From: Thermoleophilia bacterium
GTDB lineage: Bacteria > Actinomycetota > Thermoleophilia > Gaiellales > Gaiellaceae
Assembly: GCA_025927435.1 (NCBI GenBank)
Contig: JAICLM010000058.1
Coordinates: 1-10,714, forward strand
Direction: 5' to 3'
DNA: 10,714 nucleotides
Part shown: one piece after another, positions 5,897 through 10,714 of the stretch
Layout of the letters: each line of letters begins with the position of its first letter
Position numbering within the stretch: the first letter of the stretch is position 1
The notes under the pieces: generated by a model
What the model was told of the DNA's origin: nothing
The model's database searches: none
Seen by the model: only the letters and a program-made list of their open reading frames with translations
Program-made: the position numbers and the translations under genes

Positions 5897-7263
5897 CCTT
5901 TCTGTTCGAGCAGCGCGACGCACTCGACGTGCGGCGTGTGCGGAAACATGTCCACCGGCGTCACGCGCCGCAGCTCGTAGCCGTATTCCTCTCTCAGCGC
6001 CTTCACGTCGCCTGCGAGCGTCGTCGGGTTGCAGGAGACGTAGACGAGCCGCGGCGCACCGATCCGGCCGAGCCGCCGCAGCGCCTTCCCAGCGAGGCCG
6101 GCGCGAGGCGGATCTACCACGACGACGTCCGGCGGGCCGGAGCGCTCGAGCAACTCCTCGACCACCCCGCCAACGTTGCCGGCGAAGAACGCTGCGTTCG
6201 TGATCCCGTTCAGCTCGGCGTTCTCGAGCGCGCAGGCGACCGACTCCTCCGAGACCTCGATCCCCCACACCGTCAGCGCGTCGCGCGCGAGCGAGAGCCC
6301 GATCGTGCCGATCCCGCAGTACAGATCCCAGACCGTCTCGTCACCTGTGAGCCCCGCTGCCTCGCGCGCGAGCGCGTAGAGCCGCTCGGCCATCGAGGTG
6401 TTCGTCTGCAGGAACGCGTTCGGGCGCACGCGGAAGCGCAGGCCGCACAGCTCCTCCTCGATCCACTCCTCGCCCCAGAGCAGTCGCGTCGGCAGGTTCG
6501 TCACCTCGGCGGGCGTGTCGTTCACCGCCCAGTGGATCGAGCGCACCTCGGGGACGCGGCGCAGCACGTCGACGAAGTAACCGGTCTCGAATCGCTCACC
6601 GGGCGCCGTCACGAGTTGGACGAGCGCCTGGCCGGTGTTGCGGCCTTGCCGCACCACGAGGTGACGCAGGTAGCCGCTGCCGTCGGCCTGGGAGTACGCC
6701 TCGAGCCCTTCCTCGCGCGCCCAGGCGCGGACAGCGTCGCGGACCCCGTTCCCGACCTCTTCCGTTAGCCAGCAGCGCTCGATCTCGAGCACCTCGTCCC
6801 AGCGGCCGGCCCGGTGGAAGCCAAGAGCAGTCCCCTCCGGCGTCGAGGTGAACGAGTACTCGAGCTTGTTGCGGTAGTGGAAGATCTCCGGCTCGCACGG
6901 GAGGATCCGCTCGAGCGGCGGCTCGGCGATGCCGGCGAGCCGCTGCAGCGCGTCGCGGACCTGCATCTCCTTCTGCCCGAGCTGCACCTCGTAGGCGAGG
7001 TCCTGGAACCGGCAGCCGCCGCAGGCGGGGAAATGGGCGCAGGGCGCGTCGACCCGCTCGGCACCCGGCCTCAGCACCTCGGTCGCGAGCGCCTCCGCGT
7101 GGCTCCTCTTGACCTTCGTGACCCGCGCGCGCACGCGGTCTCCGGGCAGCCCGCGCCGCACGAAGACGACGAAGCCGTTGAGCCGGGCAACGCCGTTGCC
7201 GCCGTAGGCGAGCGAGTCGACGTCGAGCTCCAGCTCTTCGCCCTTGGCGACGGGCGCGGCCAC
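5893..7263 (-). CDS. TRAM-domain, [4Fe-4S] RNA uracil-C5 methyltransferase (RlmD/TrmA family)
   Basis: Methylates C5 of a uridine in rRNA or tRNA using S-adenosylmethionine. The 456-residue protein starts with a TRAM RNA-binding domain (about 8-60; SLAYGGNGVARLNGFVVFV). Cysteines of an iron-sulfur site follow at C75-x5-C81-x2-C84, with C164 (ERCWL) the likely fourth ligand. The catalytic half has FLQTN (284-288), the SAM-binding DLYCGIGTIG (313-322), DPPRAGL (384-390), the nucleophile C411 in SCNPTTLAGD, and the likely general base E447 in HVEC near the end. All expected residues are present. The chosen start is GTG at 7263, just before TRAM and 2 nt after the yjbQ stop; the frame stays open upstream only as a yjbQ shadow. 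It is probably cotranscribed with yjbQ. Sequence alone does not separate RlmD-, RlmC- and TrmA-type specificity. Confidence 0.93.
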   Translation of the reverse strand: MAAPVAKGEELELDVDSLAYGGNGVARLNGFVVFVRRGLPGDRVRARVTKVKRSHAEALATEVLRPGAERVDAPCAHFPACGGCRFQDLAYEVQLGQKEMQVRDALQRLAGIAEPPLERILPCEPEIFHYRNKLEYSFTSTPEGTALGFHRAGRWDEVLEIERCWLTEEVGNGVRDAVRAWAREEGLEAYSQADGSGYLRHLVVRQGRNTGQALVQLVTAPGERFETGYFVDVLRRVPEVRSIHWAVNDTPAEVTNLPTRLLWGEEWIEEELCGLRFRVRPNAFLQTNTSMAERLYALAREAAGLTGDETVWDLYCGIGTIGLSLARDALTVWGIEVSEESVACALENAELNGITNAAFFAGNVGGVVEELLERSGPPDVVVVDPPRAGLAGKALRRLGRIGAPRLVYVSCNPTTLAGDVKALREEYGYELRRVTPVDMFPHTPHVECVALLEQKG

Positions 7264-7265
7264 GG

Positions 7266-7667
7266 CTAGCTCAGAGTCGCGACGTAGACCCTGCGCTCGC
7301 GCGGCCCGTCGAACTCGCAGAAGAAGACACCCTGGTACGTGCCGAGGGCGAGGCTCCCGTCGCGCAACGGGATGAGCACCTGCGGGCTCGAGGCGAGCGA
7401 GGCGCGGGCATGAGACGGCGCGTTCGGACCGTCCGCGTCCTCGTGCTTCCACTCCCAGTCGTCGCCGACGACGCGGTTGAACGCGTTCTCCAGATCGGTG
7501 ACGAGCTCGGGGTCGATGCGCTCGTTGATCGCGACACCGGCAGTCGTGTGCGGGACGTAGACGAGCGCCGCCGAGGCGCCGTTCGTCCCCCCGAGCGCAT
7601 CGCGAACGAGGTCCGTGATCTCGATCAGCTGCGTCTTGCGCTCGGTCTTGAGGGAGATCTCGTGCAC
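7266..7667 (-). CDS. yjbQ: YjbQ/UPF0047 family protein
   Basis: A complete 133-residue member of the YjbQ (UPF0047) family. These are small trimeric proteins; E. coli YjbQ has weak thiamine-phosphate-synthase-like activity, and the physiological role is unsettled. The family core is clear: ALVYVPHTTAGVAINE (34-49) with the conserved histidine, DPELVTDLENAFNRVVGDDWEWKHED in the middle, AHARASLASSPQVLIPL-type sequence (here beginning SHARASL) with the second histidine, and the closing LGTYQGVFFCEFDGPRERRVYV. The GTG at 7667 has an AGGA about 8 nt upstream on its strand and gives the usual family length. It lies 2 nt upstream of the RNA methyltransferase gene (same strand) and 21 bp from the divergent metallopeptidase gene, so its promoter must overlap that gene's control region. 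Confidence 0.93.
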   Translation of the reverse strand: MHEISLKTERKTQLIEITDLVRDALGGTNGASAALVYVPHTTAGVAINERIDPELVTDLENAFNRVVGDDWEWKHEDADGPNAPSHARASLASSPQVLIPLRDGSLALGTYQGVFFCEFDGPRERRVYVATLS

Positions 7668-7672
7668 GGGTC

Positions 7673-7678
7673 TATCCT
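7673..7678 (+). promoter_or_regulatory. possible -10 element (TATCCT) for a near-leaderless metallopeptidase transcript
   Basis: TATCCT fits TANNNT and ends 10 nt before the ATG at 7689, leaving a leader of only a few bases. A TTGAGG at 7648-7653, 19 bp upstream, could be a weak -35. No Shine-Dalgarno sequence precedes the ATG. The whole gap to the divergent yjbQ start is 21 bp, so an upstream promoter must lie at least partly in yjbQ. Confidence 0.4.
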
Positions 7679-7688
7679 ACGAACCCGC

Positions 7689-9182
7689 ATGCCGGAGCCG
7701 CTTCAGCAAGGGGAGATCGATGCGATCAGCGCCGACGCCGACCGCTTCATCTCGGAGCTCGACGAGGAGTCCTACCTCCATTTCGCGGGCCTCAAGGAGA
7801 CATACGAGATCGCGCCGATCTACGAGCGTCACGAACGCCTCACACAGCTCGACACGGCACTCGCGCTCGGGGCCTCGATCGACGGAGACCGCCGCCGGCG
7901 CGAGCTGTGGAAGTTCGCGTGCTCCGGATACCTCGGCAACTTCGTGAGCGAGGAGGCTGAGCGCGTCGCCGAGCTCGAGGCGACCCTGACCGCCACGGTC
8001 GACGGCGAGGAGATCCCGTTCCGGATGCTCAGGCCGCGGCTGATGAACGAGGAGGATCGCGACGTCCGGGAGCGGCTCGAAGCGGCGAGGAACGAGCTCA
8101 CCGACGAGCACCTGAACGCGCTCCAGCTGCAGGCGGCGCAGGTCGTCCAGCGCGAGACGCGCAGGCTCGGCGCGGACAGCTACGCCGACCTCCACCGGAG
8201 CTTCGGCTTTCCACTCGACGACCTCGCCGAGCAGTGCCGGCGCCTGCTCTCCGACACGGAAGACCTCTGGGTCGAGGCGGGCGACCGGTTCTTCCGCTCG
8301 CGTGTCGGGCTCGGGCTAGGCGAGATAAGGCGCTGGGACGTGGGCCGCGCCTGGCGGGGCGCGCAGTGGGACCCCGCATTTCCACGGGACCGGATGTTGC
8401 CCGCGCTCGAAGGCACCCTCGCCGACCTCGGAATCGACCTGCACGCGCAGCGGAACGTCGAGCTCGACCTCGACGAGCGACCGACGAAGGACCCGCGGGC
8501 GTTCTGCGCGCCGATCGAGGTGCCGGGCCGGGTCGTCCTCGTCATGAAGCCGCAGGGCGGACCGGATGACTGGCGCGCCCTCTTCCACGAGGCGGGCCAC
8601 ACGGAGCACTTCGCTCACACCGACGCCTCTCTGTCACCCGAGGAGCGGCGGCTCGGCGACAACGCCGTCACCGAAGGCTGGGCGATGCTGCTCGAGTACC
8701 TGACCACCGACCCGGTCTGGCTCGAGCGGCGCCTCGATTTCCCGCGCCCGTACGAGTTCGCCACCGAGGGAGCCGTGCAGCTCCTCTGGATCGTCCGACG
8801 CTACGCCGCCAAGCTCCTCTACGAGCTCGAGTTCCACTCGGCCGAGGAGCTGCCTGCGCTGCAGCCCCGATACGTGGAGATCCTCGGGGACGCGACGAAG
8901 GTCGAGCCGGCCGCCGCCGACTACCTCGGCGACATGGACGAGGGCTTCTACGCGTCGGAGTACCTGCGCGCGTGGGCGTTCGAGGCCCAACTGCGAGCCC
9001 ATTTGCGGGAGCGCTTCGGCAATGCGTGGTTCTCGCGCCGCGAGGCCGGCTCGCTGCTGCGCGAGCTCTGGTCGGAGGGCCAGAAGCCCACGGCCGACGA
9101 GCTCCTCCACGACGTGACCGGCGAGACGCTCGAGCTGGCGGCGATCGGCGACCGGGTACGCGAGGCGCTCGCGACCGCCTGA
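7689..9182 (+). CDS. HExxH zinc metallopeptidase, M3 (oligoendopeptidase F/thimet)-like
   Basis: A 497-residue, mostly helical, probably cytoplasmic peptidase: no signal peptide and no transmembrane helix. The zinc site is HEAGH at 300-304 (H300, E301, H304), followed 25 residues later by E329 in AVTEGWAMLLEYL as the likely third ligand, the gluzincin arrangement. The long acidic helical N-terminal part (1 to about 260) would form one wall of the deep cleft typical of M3 peptidases, which cut short peptides. It is shorter than most oligoendopeptidase F proteins (about 560-600 residues), and the EGWA context also recalls related gluzincins such as M2 or M32, so M3 is a best estimate. The ATG at 7689 has no ribosome site but a -10-like hexamer just upstream. 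A GC-rich hairpin follows the stop. Confidence 0.82.
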   Translation: MPEPLQQGEIDAISADADRFISELDEESYLHFAGLKETYEIAPIYERHERLTQLDTALALGASIDGDRRRRELWKFACSGYLGNFVSEEAERVAELEATLTATVDGEEIPFRMLRPRLMNEEDRDVRERLEAARNELTDEHLNALQLQAAQVVQRETRRLGADSYADLHRSFGFPLDDLAEQCRRLLSDTEDLWVEAGDRFFRSRVGLGLGEIRRWDVGRAWRGAQWDPAFPRDRMLPALEGTLADLGIDLHAQRNVELDLDERPTKDPRAFCAPIEVPGRVVLVMKPQGGPDDWRALFHEAGHTEHFAHTDASLSPEERRLGDNAVTEGWAMLLEYLTTDPVWLERRLDFPRPYEFATEGAVQLLWIVRRYAAKLLYELEFHSAEELPALQPRYVEILGDATKVEPAAADYLGDMDEGFYASEYLRAWAFEAQLRAHLRERFGNAWFSRREAGSLLRELWSEGQKPTADELLHDVTGETLELAAIGDRVREALATA

Positions 9183-9189
9183 ACGACGA

Positions 9190-9210
9190 CGGGCGGCTCG
9201 AGGCCGCCCG
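9190..9210. terminator. hairpin between convergent metallopeptidase and hsp20 genes
   Basis: A perfect 8-bp GC-only stem (CGGGCGGC at 9190-9197 pairing with GCCGCCCG at 9203-9210) with a 5-nt loop. It lies 8 nt after the peptidase stop and 24 nt beyond the hsp20 stop read from the other strand. No T-run follows on either side, so it would be a U-less hairpin terminator acting on either strand, or mainly an RNA-stabilising structure. Confidence 0.6.
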
Positions 9211-9233
9211 CCGCTTCCCGCTGAGGAGACCGC

Positions 9234-9710
9234 CTACTTCTGCTCGGCCTTCCCCTCGATCGTCTTGTGGCCGGTGCCGACGCCGATCTCGATCTTGCGC
9301 GGCTTCGGCTGCTCGGGCTTGCGGACATGCACCTCGAGCACACCGTGCTCGTACTTCGCCGAGACGGCCTCCTCACCCACGCCCTGCGGCAGGCCGATCG
9401 TGCGGGAGAACGTCCCGAAGCGCCGCTCGAAGCGGTAGTACTTGCCGTCTTCGACCTTGTGCTCGCGCGTGCGCTCCGCTGTGATCGTCAGCGCGCCGTC
9501 CTCGAGCTCGACGGAGATGTCCTGCTCGGGAATGCCGGGGAGGTCGAAGGCGTAGACGACCTCGTCATCCGTTTCCCAGACATCTGCGGTGGGGACCCAG
9601 CTCTGCGTGGCCTGGCCGTTGCCCTCGAGCAGGCCGTTCATGTATCGGCTCATCTCGTTCTGGAGGGCGGCGAGCTCACGGAACGGCTCCCAGCGAACAA
9701 GTGTGGCCAT
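9234..9710 (-). CDS. Hsp20/alpha-crystallin small heat-shock protein
   Basis: An ATP-independent holdase that binds unfolding proteins in large oligomers and keeps them soluble for refolding chaperones. The 158-residue protein starts MATLVRWEPFREL, typical of bacterial Hsp18/Hsp20. It has a short N-terminal region with a helix (about 10-30) and an alpha-crystallin domain (about 38-136). Within the domain are VPTADVWETDDEVVYAFDLPGI, the YRFERRFGTFSRTIGLP core, and GVLEVHVRKPE at the end. The C-terminal tail contains the KIEIGV oligomerisation motif (I-x-I) and a charged end. The ATG at 9710 is fixed by a near-perfect AAAGGAGG ribosome site 6 nt upstream. Its strong promoter with an HspR-type operator lies at 9752-9781, so heat induction by derepression is likely. 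Confidence 0.95.
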   Translation of the reverse strand: MATLVRWEPFRELAALQNEMSRYMNGLLEGNGQATQSWVPTADVWETDDEVVYAFDLPGIPEQDISVELEDGALTITAERTREHKVEDGKYYRFERRFGTFSRTIGLPQGVGEEAVSAKYEHGVLEVHVRKPEQPKPRKIEIGVGTGHKTIEGKAEQK

Positions 9711-9716
9711 GTGATT

Positions 9717-9724
9717 CCTCCTTT
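9717..9724 (-). promoter_or_regulatory. strong Shine-Dalgarno site of hsp20
   Basis: The minus strand reads AAAGGAGG followed by AATCAC and the ATG at 9710. This is the best ribosome site in the window and sets the start, although the frame stays open 12 codons further upstream. It suggests very efficient translation. Confidence 0.9.
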
Positions 9725-9751
9725 GCGACGGACATACCTGTTGCATTCGGC

Positions 9752-9780
9752 AGAATAAAACCTGAGTCCTAGTATGTCAA
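9752..9780 (-). promoter_or_regulatory. sigma-70-type promoter of hsp20
   Basis: On the minus strand, a consensus -35 TTGACA (plus-strand 9775-9780) and -10 TATTCT (9752-9757) are separated by exactly 17 bp. Transcription should start near 9745, giving a leader of about 35 nt that contains the ribosome site. This is the clearest promoter in the window. Confidence 0.85.
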
Positions 9781-9781
9781 G
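9761..9781. promoter_or_regulatory. HAIR-like operator (probable HspR binding site)
   Basis: On the minus strand, CTTGACA and ACTCAGG are separated by exactly 7 bp. The HspR consensus HAIR is CTTGAGT-N7-ACTCAAG, so 5 of 7 and 6 of 7 half-site bases agree. The left half contains the hsp20 -35 hexamer, and the site lies wholly between the -35 and -10 on the other side, a classic repressor position. HspR itself is not encoded in this window. The same site lies 14-34 bp upstream of the rhomboid gene's putative -10. Confidence 0.72.
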
Positions 9782-9794
9782 TACTGACCCATCC

Positions 9795-9800
9795 TAAACT
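9795..9800 (+). promoter_or_regulatory. possible -10 element (TAAACT) for leaderless rhomboid transcript
   Basis: TAAACT fits TANNNT and ends 6 nt before the ATG at 9807, so transcription would begin at or next to the A of the start codon. No Shine-Dalgarno sequence is present. The -35 zone (about 9772-9777) lacks consensus and falls inside the HAIR-like operator. Confidence 0.45.
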
Positions 9801-9806
9801 CCGCCG

Positions 9807-10511
9807 ATGCTCCCGCTCCGCGACAGCGTCCCCGGCCGGACGACCCCGTACGTCACGGTCGGACTGATCGTCGCCAACTTTCTCGTCTGGTTCTGGGAGC
9901 TCAAGGCCCCGGGCGTGGACGTGCACGTGTTCCGCGACGGCTACTACCCCTGCGCGCTCGACGGGCCGTGCCACCTGCCTCCCGGATTCCACGCGCTCCC
10001 CTGGTACGAGGGCGTGTTCACCGGGATGTTCATGCACGCGAGCTGGGAGCACATCCTCGGCAACCTGCTCTTCCTCTGGATTTTCGGCAACAACGTCGAG
10101 GACGCGCTCGGGCATGTCGCCTTTTTCTTCTGGTACCTGGCGGCGGGAGTCGCCGCAATGGCGGCGCAGACCTTCGTCACGCTCCGGTTCGCGGACGTGC
10201 ACGCTGCGAGCATCCCGAACATCGGCGCAAGCGGCGCGATCGCGGGCGTCCTCGGCGCCTACTTCGTCCTCCTCCCCCGCGCTCGCGTCCTGACGCTGAT
10301 CTTCGTCTTCATCCGTGAGATCCCCGCCGTCTGGTTCCTCGGAATCTGGTTTCTGCTGCAGGTGTGGACGGGCGGCCTCGCGCTGGAGCGACCGCAGGCA
10401 GGAGGCGGCGTCGCATTCTTCGCCCACATCGGCGGATTTGCGTTCGGCGTGCTGAGCGGCCTCTTCCTCGTCAGCGGCCGCCGGCGACCGCGCGGATACG
10501 ACCTCCGCTAA
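9807..10511 (+). CDS. rhomboid family intramembrane serine protease
   Basis: A 234-residue polytopic membrane protease that cuts transmembrane segments of other proteins within the bilayer. Hydrophobic helices lie near residues 15-30, 68-95, 101-122, 139-157, 159-190 and 203-223. The catalytic dyad is intact: S142 in GASGAIAG (140-147) on helix 4 and H207 in AHIGGFAFG on the last core helix. The helix-2 oxyanion/structural block MHASWEHILGN has H77, H82 and N86. The expected short loop between helices 1 and 2, rich in Pro, Tyr and two cysteines (C49, C55), is on the external side, where the cysteines may pair. The gene diverges from hsp20 across 96 bp that hold the HAIR-like operator. The N-terminus and absence of extra domains match simple bacterial rhomboids. 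Substrates are unknown. Confidence 0.94.
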   Translation: MLPLRDSVPGRTTPYVTVGLIVANFLVWFWELKAPGVDVHVFRDGYYPCALDGPCHLPPGFHALPWYEGVFTGMFMHASWEHILGNLLFLWIFGNNVEDALGHVAFFFWYLAAGVAAMAAQTFVTLRFADVHAASIPNIGASGAIAGVLGAYFVLLPRARVLTLIFVFIREIPAVWFLGIWFLLQVWTGGLALERPQAGGGVAFFAHIGGFAFGVLSGLFLVSGRRRPRGYDLR

Positions 10512-10541
10512 CGCTGAGGATTCGCCCGGAATGCGACGGGC

Positions 10542-10714
10542 ATGCCGACCGTTGAACCAGTCATGCGAACCCTCAAAGAGATTCATACGGAGATCGAGAA
10601 CCTGAGCGAGGAGCGGACAGCTCTCTGGCACAGGCTCTCCGACCAGCACGATCCCGAAGTGCGAGCCGAGATCCACGCGATCGACGCGAAGCTCGATGTC
10701 CTCTGGGACGAGCA
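10542..10714 (+). CDS. small DUF2630-like helical protein, 3'-truncated by the window
   Basis: The first 57 residues of a gene that runs off the window. The sequence is highly helical and charged. Its pattern, EIHTEIENLSEERTALWHRL, then a short linker (SDQHDPEV), then RAEIHAIDAKLDVLWDE, matches the two-helix layout of DUF2630, small actinobacterial proteins with an I-x-x-L-x-x-E-x-x-L helix and an L-D-x-x-W-D-x-L-R ending. The function of that family is unknown. The start is either ATG 10542 or the in-frame ATG 10563; neither has a good ribosome site, though a GACGGG immediately precedes the first. The gap of 30 bp after the rhomboid gene on the same strand allows cotranscription. Confidence covers the gene; the family call is weaker because the end is missing. 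Confidence 0.65.
   Translation, partial: MPTVEPVMRTLKEIHTEIENLSEERTALWHRLSDQHDPEVRAEIHAIDAKLDVLWDE

Noticed and set aside
4669..6768. Open frame of about 700 codons on the plus strand crossing the UDG-like, presenilin-like and RNA-methyltransferase genes
   Set aside because: It runs through three recognised genes on both strands, is Arg/Ser-rich and matches no family pattern.
5893..7452. Longer N-terminus for the RNA methyltransferase (start near 7452)
   Set aside because: The extra residues are Arg/Ala-rich and lie entirely antiparallel-frame within yjbQ coding sequence; the TRAM domain begins just after GTG 7263.
9190..9210. Hairpin as a phage or transposon attachment/inverted repeat
   Set aside because: It sits between two convergent stops, has no flanking duplication or integrase nearby, and is better explained as a terminator.

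Overview
The window is about 70% GC, densely packed and coding almost throughout. The organism is most likely a high-GC actinobacterium, and a deep lineage such as Thermoleophilia/Gaiellales fits best. The evidence is an actinobacterial-type myo-inositol-phosphate synthase, a PimA-like glycosyltransferase, an HspR-type (HAIR) operator at a small heat-shock gene, several starts that look leaderless, and a DUF2630-like small protein. The phylum-level call is inference from gene content; there is no rRNA or marker gene here to settle it.

Layout. (1) 1-4007, plus strand: a tight run of four genes. These are the C-terminal three quarters of myo-inositol-1-phosphate synthase, a six-helix membrane protein of unknown function, a GNAT acetyltransferase with a degenerate second half, and a fusion of a GT4 (PimA-like) glycosyltransferase with a PHP metal-dependent phosphoesterase. 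Overlaps of 4 nt or less and a 10-nt gap suggest one inositol-linked unit. (2) 4004-4507, minus: a Pat-like GNAT acetyltransferase, convergent with the fusion gene. (3) 4599-5896, plus: a uracil-DNA-glycosylase-superfamily protein that has lost the usual catalytic motifs, overlapped by a multi-pass membrane protein carrying the aspartates and the PAL motif of presenilin/SPP intramembrane proteases. (4) 5893-7667, minus: yjbQ (UPF0047) followed by a TRAM/[4Fe-4S] RNA m5U methyltransferase (RlmD/TrmA family). (5) 7689-9182, plus: an HExxH zinc metallopeptidase (M3-like). (6) 9234-9710, minus: Hsp20, with a consensus promoter and a HAIR-like operator. (7) 9807-10511, plus: a rhomboid intramembrane serine protease, divergent from hsp20. 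(8) 10542-10714, plus: the start of a small DUF2630-like helical protein, cut by the window end.

How they may work together. The first block probably makes or modifies an inositol-containing (glyco)lipid or soluble inositol compound, since inositol-1-phosphate synthase sits with a PimA-like transferase that carries its own phosphoesterase domain. The second half is rich in protein quality control: two unrelated intramembrane protease families, a soluble metallopeptidase and Hsp20. Only the hsp20/rhomboid pair shows a plausible shared control element. No mobile element, CRISPR array, tRNA, rRNA or riboswitch was recognised. No gene-free stretch exceeds 100 bases.
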